The position numbers and the translations under genes were made by a program. The notes beneath the pieces are model-generated. The model saw only the letters and a program-made list of their open reading frames with translations, did no database searches and was not told the origin of the DNA. From assembly GCF_000003815.2 (NCBI RefSeq), contig NC_049995.1, forward strand, positions 17,580,356 through 17,644,355: DNA of 64,000 bases, written 5' to 3'. This stretch comes from Branchiostoma floridae (taxonomy: Eukaryota > Chordata > Leptocardii > Amphioxiformes > Branchiostomatidae). How positions within the stretch are numbered: position 1 is the first letter of the stretch; each line of letters begins with the position of its first letter. Positions 14,001-23,100 of the stretch are shown here, piece by piece.

Positions 14001-15629
14001 CAGTCCGAGCCAGAACTCTCCGCTGACGTTCCCGAATCCCTGCAAGTAATGGTTCGAAAGGGGAGTTAGAGAGGCAATATACGAGAAGAATGTACAACCC
14101 CATCCTTAACAGGAAAGGAGACCTACGGATCGAACTTTCCGGCACTTGGGACCTCCCCCCCCCCCCCCCAAGAGACAATATTAGTAATCTCTAGGCTTCT
14201 CTAGGCAGATGTGGCATAAGGAGTTTAGCTGGCCAAGGAGTGTTCTGAGCCACCAGGGCTCAAAACACTTCTCACCCAGCTAAACTCCTTATGCCACCGG
14301 TACATCTGCCTAGAGATTAAATATTTAGCTCCTGTACTCCAACAAAATAGACCTTGGTTTGCCTATTGGATCATATTGCCGGCCGAGTCCCCTGGCATAC
14401 TATTCAGTCTACTTGGCCAATTTCCATTACTTGCCCATCGATCCGCGGAGCCTGGTAGAGGCTATAAGTAACTGTTATTTGGCGTACCTGCACGTACTGG
14501 TCCCAGGTGTTGTCGAACGGCACCGACCCGTCTTGCCGTCGCTGTATGACCGTCCACCCGCCGCCATCCGTGTCCATGTCACAGGACACCTGGAACGGTT
14601 CCGGGTAGCCAACAGAGTACGTGCCGCTTTCCTGTACCCCGAGAATGTACAGATCCGCACAGTTCTGGGGAGCCACCCTTCCTACAGAAGGACACAAGAA
14701 AAGTCAACATTTTTCAAGATATAAAAGACGGCGATCGCGATGCGCTCTCACTGCGAACTAAATATGATATGTGTAGCCTCTGATTTCATACTGGGTATAT
14801 AGTACAGCATGTAAAAGTGTGACTGAGAGGACAGCAAAACGCACAAAGTGTAAAAAAAATCGTTTCTTTTCTCATGTTGTTGAGCGATCTGTCAAATTCT
14901 ATGTCGCAGAGAGAGCACAGCGAGAGCGCCGTCCTATTGGATATGGGATATTATTGATTTGACAATTATTAACAACATCCTTAATATTAACTTAAGTACC
15001 CATCATGACAAACTAAGTGTCTAAAGTCTTGTTGTACAGCGACGCAAGTCTGTGGCTAGAGTCTATATTTCATAAGATATCAATGTAATGCACTTTTACA
15101 GCCCGATGATCACTGAGGTTAGGGCCAACATCAAATACTTTGCTTCCTTAAACTAAGCAAGCTATGAAATGCTTTTCAGATTAATAAGGTGTAATTCAAA
15201 GATACAAAAATCTAAACGACCAATGTGAATACGAGTTACCCGACTTGAAAAAAAAAGTCTTGAGTACTTCGAGTTCTTGTGATTAACACCATGGAACACT
15301 GCAATATTTTTGTATAAAACTGAAGATTATTCAATGAACATAGAGACTGAATCCGGATCGATCATGGTTGAAACAAGCCAAACAAGAGAAAGAATCACTC
15401 ATTGGCTTAATTCTAAACTATTAGACAGGACAATTTTTAAAACTAAATGGCGGATGAAATTACAAACAGATCTTAACAAAAGCTGCAAACACTCGCACAA
15501 TAATGGAACAAAACTCGACACATTTATAAAGTACAGAAAACATTTCTTACCGGACGGTGGTTCAGAAGAGTCGACTAGAAAAATGGCAAACGCAACGGCA
15601 ACAGCCAAGCCTAGACCCAACCTGGCCAT
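605..15629 (-). CDS. Chimeric multidomain lectin/mucin protein with Cys-loop receptor ligand-binding domain (3' end outside window)
   Basis: Nineteen coding exons can be joined with GT-AG borders and matching phases: 15551-15629, 14488-14681, 13886-14039, 13259-13594, 12566-12943, 11874-11975, 10171-10331, 9265-9411, 8164-8311, 7069-7320, 6275-6472, 5333-5512, 4682-4954, 4121-4285, 3189-3935, 2362-2429, 1514-1755, 1065-1147, 605-754 (about 1350 residues). Order: signal peptide, fibrinogen C domain, C-type lectin, EGF, F5/8C, Methyltransf_FA, sushi, WxxW, sushi, Thr-rich stalk, pentameric channel ligand-binding domain. Nearly all module borders are phase 1, as expected from exon shuffling. No transmembrane segments or stop codon are seen before the left edge, so it may be a channel subunit with an adhesive ectodomain or a secreted protein with an acetylcholine-binding-protein-like end. 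I know of no named gene with this architecture. Not verified by transcript; fusion of two neighbouring genes is contradicted only by the phase match. Confidence 0.75.
1759..1990 (-). repeat. Two degenerate extra copies of a 3' splice site plus exon start (exon 1514-1755)
   Basis: Upstream of the real exon start at 1755, two more copies of 'CAG|AACCTxTCCGTGACGG' occur with exon starts at 1854 and 1984. The 1984 copy reads on through WTPVPA and then stops; the 1854 copy is internally deleted after W-V-D. CAA-rich runs separate them. They look like tandem duplications of an intron/exon edge. Confidence 0.8.
2502..2691. mobile_element. MITE, 'CGCTAGTTCACC' family copy 1
   Basis: Terminal inverted repeats AACGCTAGTTCACC and its complement near 2680, followed inside by AACCTATATCCGT. 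Same family as copies at 8338, 9534 and 33060. Confidence 0.65.
2764..2925. repeat. Imperfect palindrome
   Basis: Arms AACTGGATATGATTT / AAATCATATCCAGTT and an inner stem GAACCCACTATCTTTCGTC / GACGAAAGGTAGTGGGTTC. A partial relative lies near 54730-54780. Probably a fold-back MITE in an intron. Confidence 0.6.
2942..3152. mobile_element. MITE, 'TACTGTAAATGCA' family copy 1
   Basis: Ends TACTGTAAATGCA and TGCATTTACAGTA; interior has repeated CGCGGT / ACCGCG blocks. Related copies at 16991-17196 and, degraded, around 52010-52325. Confidence 0.65.
3189..3935 (-). CDS. Thr-rich mucin-like stalk plus N-terminal helix of the channel domain
   Basis: A 747-bp exon starting in phase 1 and ending in phase 1 at ACAG|GTATGC. 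About 150 residues are Thr/Ala/Ser-rich (for example TTTTTKTTATSSSTAITTAD), a probable O-glycosylated spacer built from imperfect ACT/GCT-like codon repeats. The last ~65 residues change character: FDDTVLPEVEEERKTVLKKM, then MPGGYDSNASPQTG, resembling the N-terminal helix and 'yD...rP' start of pentameric channel ligand-binding domains. A MITE lies just outside the donor (2942-3152). Confidence 0.8.
4121..4285 (-). CDS. Sushi/CCP domain 2
   Basis: A phase 1-1 exon: ACAEPPTVDHTVESGPACTC, CRYKCITGYHDAG, IRTCGPGGQWEGTQQCQ. Paralogous to the exon at 5333-5512. Sushi domains are common partners of receptor-clustering proteins (for example LEV-9 in C. elegans and Hikaru genki in flies, which act at cholinergic synapses), which is notable given the downstream Cys-loop domain. 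Confidence 0.88.
4682..4954 (-). CDS. WxxW domain exon (mucin/CILP type)
   Basis: One 273-bp phase 1-1 exon fits the WxxW module found in gel-forming mucins and CILP. It shows CDNWTVWFNRDGSGGRGD, then CRENPGQICPHPTGVHAR near the middle, GFFCNNTHQADGSCLDYEVR and FCCPG at the end. The W-T-V-W pair and the closing C-LDYEVRF-C are the diagnostic parts. A tRNA-derived SINE lies just upstream in the intron. Confidence 0.85.
5007..5278 (+). mobile_element. tRNA-derived SINE (family A)
   Basis: The head has tRNA-like A and B boxes (TGGCCGAGTGGGTAGAG and GAGTTCGATCCC) but not a foldable complete tRNA with acceptor stem. The body (GTGTGGCCCAAGGGCTTCG and GAGATGGGCGCC) recurs at 28541-28630, 45243-45558 (reverse) and 49620-49730 (reverse). 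Confidence 0.7.
5333..5512 (-). CDS. Sushi/CCP domain 1
   Basis: A phase 1-1 exon with the complement-control-protein pattern: CSEPPTLAHTAESAP, then CTCPYW, CTYKCI, TRTCGTDGEWEGTQQCQ. Cysteines and the WEG tryptophan are in place, with an insertion around CTCPYWPGKIC. Closely similar to the second sushi exon at 4121-4285 (same ends, EPPT and WEGTQQCQG), so the pair arose by exon duplication on either side of the WxxW exon. Confidence 0.88.
6275..7320 (-). CDS. Methyltransf_FA (farnesoic acid O-methyltransferase-like) domain, 2 exons
   Basis: Exons 7069-7320 and 6275-6472 (phases 1-1-1) encode a domain of the PF12248 type. Recognisable parts are VFEARSEGRIHITLSAEN, YEVHIGIDWNTRSSI, then FRRFWICWKRGNNNMYIAVG and NGQFRFNCAQG. 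Despite the family name, these extracellular modules in animals have no demonstrated methyltransferase role that I know of, so a binding or structural role is more likely. The intron between the exons contains a long AC-rich microsatellite. Confidence 0.75.
6649..7018. repeat. AC-rich microsatellite
   Basis: Interrupted (CA)n/(ACAC)n tract of about 370 bp in the intron between the two Methyltransf_FA exons. It creates long spurious reading frames on both strands. Confidence 0.95.
7829..8080. repeat. TG-rich microsatellite
   Basis: (TG)n with interruptions, about 250 bp, in the intron between the last F5/8C exon and the Methyltransf_FA exons. Confidence 0.95.
8164..10331 (-). CDS. F5/8 type C (discoidin) domain, 3 exons
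   Basis: Exons 10171-10331, 9265-9411 and 8164-8311 (phases 1-0-0-1) join into one discoidin domain of about 150 residues. It opens with ACHGPLGMESGAIPDERITA and SSEFN, has RAENNNIGQWLQVDLGEVK across the first junction, VTSFALQHG and LEIYRHNNGEEK in the second exon, and ends with VTNLLDHPVDARYVRFYPL and MRVELLGC. Such domains bind membranes, sugars or matrix proteins. MITE copies occupy the introns, including the stretches just upstream of 8311 and 9411. Confidence 0.9.
8338..8636. mobile_element. MITE, 'CGCTAGTTCACC' family copy 2
   Basis: Right end GGTGAACTAGCGTTA preserved, left end degraded (TCCGCTTCACCTTTATCC), with AACCTATATCCGTTG inside. Begins in the intron next to the 8311 exon border. 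Confidence 0.55.
8455..8510 (+). mobile_element. Retroposon 3' end fragment
   Basis: TTGTACCTTGTACAATTGTT followed by a poly-A-signal-like GCGATAAAGTTATT. The same tail occurs at 11509-11545 with AATAAAGTTGTTGTT, so it is the 3' end of a dispersed retroposon. Family not identified. Confidence 0.45.
9534..9812. mobile_element. MITE, 'CGCTAGTTCACC' family copy 3
   Basis: Left CGTAGTTCACCTTTG with CCTATATCCGTT inside; right ATAGGTGAACTTGAGCG. Diverged ends. Confidence 0.5.
10985..11560 (+). other. Intronic stretch with retroposon 3' tail
   Basis: In the intron between the EGF and first F5/8C exons. It ends with TTGTACCTTGTACAATTGTT and AATAAAGTTGTTGTT as at 8480. The rest of the stretch gives long frames on the minus strand but no domain I recognise. 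Probably a decayed retroposon. Confidence 0.35.
11874..11975 (-). CDS. Short EGF-like exon with four cysteines
   Basis: A 102-bp phase 1-1 exon encodes SCKNGGTVTPEGSG, then LYSCSCPAGWKGKYCEEG. The C-x-C and GWKGKYC signatures are those of EGF modules, but only four cysteines occur. In EGF numbering C2, C4, C5 and C6 are present and the C1-C3 pair is missing. The remaining pairs could still form. It sits between the C-type lectin and the F5/8C domain. Confidence 0.75.
12566..12943 (-). CDS. C-type lectin domain exon (EPN type)
   Basis: A single phase 1-1 exon carries a whole C-type lectin domain: GCPKPGYSRFNGVCYKHF at the start, WIGLNDIDTEGRWVFEDG in the core, then GIGEPNN, NNEEDC and WIDLPCSQTHPFICQ. 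EPN is the motif that in known family members goes with mannose-type, calcium-dependent binding. The usual WND is WID here, so one calcium ligand (D) is kept while N is replaced by I; binding therefore needs testing. The canonical cysteines are present. Confidence 0.9.
13259..14681 (-). CDS. Fibrinogen C-terminal (FReD) domain, 3 exons
   Basis: Exons 14488-14681, 13886-14039 and 13259-13594 (phases 1-0-1-1) encode a full fibrinogen-related domain. The first has NCADLYILGVQESGTYSV and GGGWTVIQRRQDGS; the second has FWLGLDRLHRLT; the third has the gamma-chain-type core YSGNATDS, FSTKDQDND, GGWWYPPSCGYAMLNGQY and GIVWKTWRGYRYSLKK. The aspartate-rich DQDNDN loop is the usual calcium site. In ficolins and related lectins this domain binds acetylated sugars, so a glycan-recognition role is likely but is inferred. 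A GAAT/GATG microsatellite lies immediately upstream of the third exon. Confidence 0.9.
13600..13722. repeat. GAAT/GATG tetranucleotide microsatellite
   Basis: (GAAT)n, (GATG)n and (GAAT)n again, right next to the 3' splice site of the third fibrinogen exon (13594). Length variation here could affect splicing of that exon. Confidence 0.95.
13730..13882. mobile_element. Partial MITE, 'CGCTAGTTCACC' family
   Basis: Contains AAGTTACCCCACGGATAAAG as in the copies at 8610 and 33250. One end missing. Confidence 0.45.
14182..14321. mobile_element. Palindromic MITE (hairpin family copy 1)
   Basis: TAATCTCTAGGC...GGCATAAGGAGTTTAGCTGG and its complement ending GCCTAGAGATTA. Shares the TTGGCC / AGCT core with hairpins at 57968 and 58455. 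Confidence 0.65.
15551..15629 (-). CDS. Exon 1: signal peptide
   Basis: The start ATG at 15629 opens MARLGLGLAVAVAFAIFLVD, a classic secretory signal (short basic start, hydrophobic core, then SSEPPSG). The exon ends in phase 1 at a GTAAG donor. The next exon has a matching 2-nt start and is the fibrinogen domain, so the protein enters the secretory pathway. No convincing TATA box is visible in the 100 bases upstream. Confidence 0.75.
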
Positions 15630-17669
15630 GTTCTTGCCTGTTCGGCTGACCTAAACGTCGCGGCCGAAAATACGACAAAATAACCTGCACAGAACAGCAC
15701 TAGTAACAAGCCTTTGTGCGAAGTGAGCACCTATATTCCCAGGGGAAATTATACAGACATCCTCTGGATAGTAACGCGTGTCTGGGGCCTAACAACTCCA
15801 TAGAGCATAATAAGTGTACAGGGATATTAATGGCCATATTGAGTAATGAAATTTGAAAGTTTGATGATGCCTAGTGTAGTTGCCAACTGTTGCATGCCAA
15901 GCTAACAATGGGGAGTTCATACCCCGTGGCAAATTCTATTTCATGCCCATCATTAGTGAGATGGCATGACGTATTGCTCTTTCTGAGAATACACATACAA
16001 ATTTAGTATTGTGTATATTAAGATATAATAACTTATATACATGAATAGGAAAGTTATATGCTTTTCATATATTAATTTCAATAAAAAAATGGCCCTTTGG
16101 AATGGTTTTTCTCTACCTTTATAAATTTCACGTGACGACATAGGTGTGCCATATGGGGGTGGTCACAGCTTTTTGTATACCAGTGAACCAGACTTCAACT
16201 GACAAGTGTCCAGAGATCTAGTGATCTTCTAACACTCTTGAAAATCCATATCCATTGTGCACAGCTCACTGAAATAACCACCATGTACCAGGATATCACA
16301 TAAAGCATGATGAAATAAATATAAACTGAACGAAATCCATTAAACATTAGATAAAACAAGTTCTGACCAGCATAATTCTTGAGAAGGTGATCTCATAGTG
16401 TCTCAAGACATGACTCAAACTAATGAGAAATTTCCCAATTTTCTTATGAAGACATTACAAAGTGGGCCTCACTCGGACCCTAGAAACAACTAGCTAAAAT
16501 AAGTCATGATTGACTTTGATTATGACAAATAAAAATTAATGTCCCTCATAAGCATTGAAAGGACAAAGCAATGTCTGAGTCATAATTTTAAAAAGACCAA
16601 TACATGTACATGTAAAACAATCATATGTACACACACACACATGCACAATGGAAATCCTGAATAAAAAAAAGAGGAAAATTCATATGGTGTTTTGCATATT
16701 TGATATTCATTTCAAGTTTCAAATACATGCATGCCACGATGACACAATAAGTGTTATTTTAGCATTAAATACCTACATGTATGTAGTTAACTGAATAGAT
16801 ATCAAAAACAACACTTTCCACTGAGATACAAGTATGGGCCATCACAAGTTTATTTTAATCACTATCATATTGAATTCTTTCATAATACAAACATATCCAT
16901 TCCATTTTCGTAAAACACAAAACATACCAACACTTATATTTCTACTGTCTTCTTTTCTACAAATGTTCAAGTTTTGAGGCTACTTGAGATTACTGTAAAT
17001 GCATTTAAGTTTGCGGGGATTAAATTCCGCGTTAGCGGGAAAATGGACTTTTTGGGGTGGTTTTAAGTTTGCGGTAGCACCATGCACTGTAGTCTCTTAC
17101 TGCCATGGAAAATTGTTTGCGGTGGTTAAGCAATGAAGCGGCCACTGCGTAAACAGCAAAAATCAAACCACCTTGAAAGTTTCTGCATTTACAGTACTGT
17201 AATTCACTTTGTCTTCTCGGTACCAAACTTTCAAGGTCTGACAAAATTTATCTTGTTCTCGGAACTAAATGTTCACGATGGCAGCATGTGCGCATAAAAA
17301 AAGTATGTGAATTATTTGTTATCTGTAATGATAAGTTCACGTTACAGTCGTCACAGTGAAAACCGTGAACATAAAAGTACAGTGAAAAAATCAGGAATTA
17401 CAGTATTTACCAAACTGAAAGGTACATATTACACATCACATAGCCATGCAGAACTGGATGTGGACCCTTCATGCTTTTATTATTCTGATACTGATTTTTA
17501 CTAGGCAGTGACTAGCAGCTCCCCTATAAACTGCTGCAGTTTATAATGAATCTACATTATCCTGAAGTTAAAGTCCTGTAAAAGTCTTGTTACTCATGTA
17601 ACAGGTTTGATTTGCAATCTAAACGTCACTTCTTAATCATTGAAGGTTTCATCATTATCATAACTTATT
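15630..17669. other. Intergenic region, no gene seen
   Basis: AT-rich sequence between the start of the chimeric gene and the 3' end of the MIC26/27 gene, both on the minus strand. Contains one MITE (16991-17196) and nothing else I can support. The promoter of the chimeric gene must lie in its left part. Confidence 0.6.
16991..17196. mobile_element. MITE, 'TACTGTAAATGCA' family copy 2
   Basis: Ends TACTGTAAATGCATTTAAG and TTCTGCATTTACAGTA, flanked by further A/T-rich DNA. Confidence 0.65.
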
Positions 17670-20113
17670 TTAACCGCCTCTCGTTGTGTACATGTCCTTG
17701 TCTTCAGGGTTCGACTGTCCAAAGTCACCCTCTACTGCAGGCTTTTCCTTTGCAGGTTCAGCTGCCGCAGGTGCAGATTCCTCAGCTGCAGGTGTTTCAG
17801 GTGCAGAAGCTTCAGGTGCTGATGGCACAACTTCAGCCTCCAGCGCTTTTTTGGGGGGCTGAAATTTGAAATCAGATCAATTATATATAGATACATTATG
17901 TATGAACTTAACAGAATACCCTTTGAATAAATGACTTTCTGTACTGATTGATTGATTGATTTGATTGATTGACTGACAGACTAACCTTGCCCCATTGGTT
18001 TGCCCCCTTGTTGTACTGCTCCAATATTAGATCCCAAACCCTGAGGTACTGATTGATTGATTGATTGACTGATTGATTGACATATTGACAGACTAACCTT
18101 GTTCCTAGGTTCCCCCCCCCCCCCCCTGCCGTAGGCTGTTATACTGCTCCAATGTTAAGTCCCTGTTACATCCTAGAATGTCGTCTATCCTAAAAGCGCT
18201 TTTAGGATAGAAGCACTTTTAGGATAGACCGGCATCCAAAATGTGCTTCTATCCTAAAAGCGCTTATGGGATATCCAGAACACGTCGCAAGCGAGGAGCG
18301 CATTCTGGATATCCTGAATGCGCTTCTGTCGGAGCGCATTCAGGATAAGCCGGCGTGTTTATCCAGAACGTGCACTTGTGGGAGGAGCTTAGTGTCTTAG
18401 GAGGCGGAGACTATCTTGTATGTGATTTTTCGTAGTCAACCTGAGGCCGCCATCTTTGTTCTCCCACGAGGTCACTTCCGGGTTTGATTGTGATAGAAGA
18501 TCGCATATACTTACACCAAATCAACGTAGTTTGCAAAAACCAAATCAGTTTTGGGGACTCCGTGGCCCGATCTAACCCTCACATAATCACGTAAAATCTA
18601 GGTTCAGCGCTTGCTTTATAAACTGCGTATTTCCATCACGTAGATTACGGCAGGTGTCGCGAGGTCGAACTAAATATGGAAACTTTGGTGTAAACAATCG
18701 CCAGAAGTGACCGCTGCCATTTTCTCGTGACGTGTTGACTGCATGGACCCAACACACCGAGGTAGTATCGCTATCTCCGGTTCGATAGTTCGAAACAAAA
18801 CCAGAAGCTGAAATTCAGGAAACCATTAACAAAGTCAACCTGCACAGGAGAAGACAGATGTCGGCCGCCTACGACAGGAGCGCATTCAGGATATCCAGAA
18901 TGCGCTTCTTCGCTTGCGACGTGTTCTGGATATCCTAGAAGCGCTTTTAGGATAGACGCAGATTTTGGATGCAGATCTATCCCAAATGTGCTTCTATCCC
19001 AAAAGCGCTTCTAGGATATCGAGAATGCGCTCCTTCGCTTGCGACGTATTCTGGATATCCCAGAAGCGCTTTTGGGATACAGCACATTTTATCCCAGAAG
19101 CGCTTTTTAGGATAGACGACAAGATACTTTTCTTGTTAGACGAACATCTGCTTCTATCCCAGAAGCACTTTTGCGATAGAATACAACCTGGGAACTGAAT
19201 GGCTTGGGGATTTGATCAATGTGCAGCTGGACGTTTTCACTGACTGTCATCATGTTTTATTATGGTACATTTTGTAATACATTTTATATGGTACATTTTG
19301 TAGTACATCTTGGGATGCACTATTGAGAATTGCTTTCTGTGTCTTCCATGCACAATTAGATTGATGAAAATCATATAGTGAGAATCAAAAGGACAAAATA
19401 GTGTTTAATCTGCATGGAATTAAGTTTGATAAATGTCCCATTATCTGTGTACACTGTATACATTGTATTCAGCAGTGTATAATTACCTCTGTGCATTAAC
19501 TTGCAATAAAGATAACTTCCATTAGAAGATTTGTCATCTTTTCTTTTCATATCCATGAAGGAGAAATAAAAGCTACTATACAGTACGACAGGGCTTTGAG
19601 AAATTTCATCACTAACTAAAAAGACTGTTGCAGATATATATCATCACATTCAGTCCCTCCATGCTTTTATTTCAGAAACAAGATGTCTTGAATAAATGAC
19701 TCTAAATGGTGGAATTCGCACATCAGCCAGCATTCAGCGCAATTATCGCAAGTAGACTGTCGCGACGTCTCGCGATCGCGAGGTCGAACCAAATATGGAA
19801 ACAATCACCGCTTGCGGTCCTGTCAATCACCATGATTGACGGCGACAAAGAAGCGCGTCTGGGATATCCAGGATGCGCTCTGACTTAGGGCGCTTTTAGA
19901 ATAGAAGCACATTTAGGATGCAGGCTTATCCCAGAAGTGCTTCTATCCTAAAAGCGCTTTTGGGATAGAGCACATTTGGGATAGTACAGTCCCTAAGCTT
20001 GAGGTACTGAATGATTGATTGACAGATTGACAGTCTCACCTTGCTCCTGGGTTTGCCCCCCTGCCGTATGTTGTTGTACGGCCCAAACTGTGAAGTCCCT
20101 CACCCTGAGGTTC

Positions 20114-20160
<47 letters not shown>

Positions 20161-23100
20161 CTGATTGATTGAATGACAGATTGACAGCCTCACCTTACTC
20201 CTAGGTTTGCCCCCCTGCCGTATGCTGTTGTACTGGTCCAGTGTGAAGTCCTTAACTCTGAGGTAACCACTCTGGGAGATGGCCACAGCCTGGTTAGGGT
20301 AACACAGGGAGGCTGCCGCTCCGGCAAGGGTGGTGGAGTAGACAGCCTTCTTTATCAAACCTCCTGTAGAGTAGGAACAGAGTAGTTAGTAACAGGAAAC
20401 AGAGTAGTTAGTAACAGAAGTGTACAGGTTAGGGTAACACAGGAAGGCTGCCGCTCCGGCAAGGGTGGTGGAGTAGACAGCCTTCTTTATCAAACCTCCT
20501 GTAGAGTAGGAAACAGAGTAGTTAGTAACAGAAGTGTACAGGTTAGGGTAACACATGTACAAGAAGGCTGCAGCTCCAGCAAGGGTGGTAGAGTATACAG
20601 CCTTCTTAATCAAACCTCCTGTAGAGTAGAGAACAGAGTAGTTAGTAACAGAAGTGTACAGGTTAGGGTAACATAGAGAGGCAGCTGCTCCGGCAAGAGT
20701 AGTGGAGTAGACAGCCTTCTTAATCAAACCTCCTGTAGAGTAGGAAACAGAGTAGTTAGTAACAGAAGTGTACAGGTTAGGGTAACACATGTACAGGAAG
20801 GCTGCAGCTCCAGCAAGAGTGGTGGAGTATACAGCCTTCTTAATCAAACCTCCTGTAGAGTAGGAAATGAAAAACAGTACTTGATAACATTTGTCAGTTT
20901 ACAAAATTAATGTTTATCTTCAGTCTTCCCTGATGGAGAACAATAGTGAGACAATAAACCAGATAGTGATTTAGTGAGTGAGTGAGTTTTAGGTTAAGAC
21001 TTTAACTCTAACAGAAGAAGACAAAGCGTAACATTAAAAAAAATTTGTTGTTACACTGATCAAGATGTACAAGATGATGGACAAGATGATAACGAAAGCG
21101 GTCCTCGTCGACTCGACGGACGAACAACACAACAACTACACTGGTCTGTTTCTGCTAAATTTGATTTCCTTGGCGTCGAGCTGTTTGTAGCCAGGTAGTG
21201 ATGAATAATCCTATATTGAAAGCACTTTAACATAGTTAACTTACCTCTGGCCCCCAGTACTAGTCCTGTCAGACCTGAGAGTGTGATCACACCGAGCCGT
21301 GGGAAGAACCCTTCTTCACTTTGGACATACTCCAGTCCATCTGCAACAAAGTCATATCATTAGTGCTGCATACCTAACGCCAAGGAGATTGATAAAAGCT
21401 CCTTGCCAACACTAACATCATGCTGCCGCGCCGCGTGCCTGCGAAGCTGGTGTGTTACGCCGAAGGGCGGTTAAACCGGCTATATAGATACAGATACAGA
21501 AGCTGGTATGTTACGCCGAAGGGCGGTTATACCAGCTATATAGATACAGATACAGAAGCTGGTGTGTTACGCCGAAGGGCGCGCTTATACCGGCTATATA
21601 GATACAGATACAGAAGCTGGTGTGTTACGCCGAACTTCAAGGTGGTCATACCGGCTATATAGATACAGATACAGAAGCTGATGTGTTACGCCGAAGGGCG
21701 GTTATACCGGCTATATAGATACAGATACAGAAGCTGGTGTGTTACGCCGAAGGGCGGTTATACCGGCTATATAGATACAGATACAAAGCTGATGTGTTAC
21801 GCCGAAGGGCGGTTATACCGGCTATATAGATACAGATACAGAAGCTGGTGTGTTACGCCGAAGGGCGGTTATACCGGCTTTATAGATACAGATACAGAAG
21901 CTGGTGTGTTACGCCGAAGGGCGGTTATACCGGCTATATAGATACAGATACAGAAGCTGGTGTGTTACGCCGAAGGGCGGTTATACCGGCTATATAGATA
22001 CAGATACAGAAGCTGGTGTGTTACGCCGAAGGGCGGTTATACCGGCTATATAGATACAGATACAGATACAGATGCTAACACTAACATCAGTTAGGTCGAG
22101 TCGCATTTTCAAACTGGTGCCATGCCATAGAAATGTATACGTAAAAATATGCACAAACAATGCCCACGACTATTCTCTTTATATCTTGTGCAATTTGTTG
22201 TCTTTTAAGTTTTATATCATACTTTTTGTTTCCCAAAGCTGCCTGGCTGCATGGGCCTTGGTTTGGAAATGTGATGAAAGCTTTACTTGATGGAACAGAA
22301 CATCGGGGACTAACTATGGTGTATACAGACATAAAATATCTAAATCACAAAACATTGAATAGATCAAACATAAGACAAAAGTTGTTTGTTCCAACTCCAT
22401 CCCATCAGTGGCATTAAACATTTTTGATAAATTGAATAACACCTTGGCTTCTGAAAAGTGAGACAAGAATGATTTGAAACAAAGAAAATTCTACATAATT
22501 ATATTACTCACCTGTGGTTTTCTTCTCTGCAATTCTGTATTTGTCAACAACATACACTCTTGTACCCTGCAATAGTGACCAATGGTTTCTATTAGTACTG
22601 GCAATGTAGTTGTGTTCTTGTGAAAGGCTCTTAACACGTCTTTTCCCACTCCAGCCAGGTGTGAAAAAATGGGGACCTGACTTTGGTTGGGAGGGGGGGG
22701 GGGGGTTAAAGGCGGTAGAAGTAGAGGGATGGGCTCAACCTACCAATACCGCAACCTAGACACAGTGGATAACAACACATTGCCCCTATGTACAGGTTCA
22801 GAAAGGGAATGGAACCCTCACAAACCCCTTTGTACAGCCTCAAGTCAAGGACTATGTGTAAATCAACCACTTAAGAAGACTTTCCTCACTCCACCCAGGT
22901 GTAAAAATAGGTACCTGACTTCGGTTGTTGAGGTAAAAAGTGGTAGAAGGACAGTGATTTCTCTACCTTTTAGTACTAAGCCCCAGACACACACACTCAC
23001 TCACTCACTATCCGGTTTAGCGTCCGTTCTTCCCTGATAAAAATCCACTGCTCCTAGGTAAGGCCTCTAGGACTATGGAACTTTACCTACATGTAAAGAC

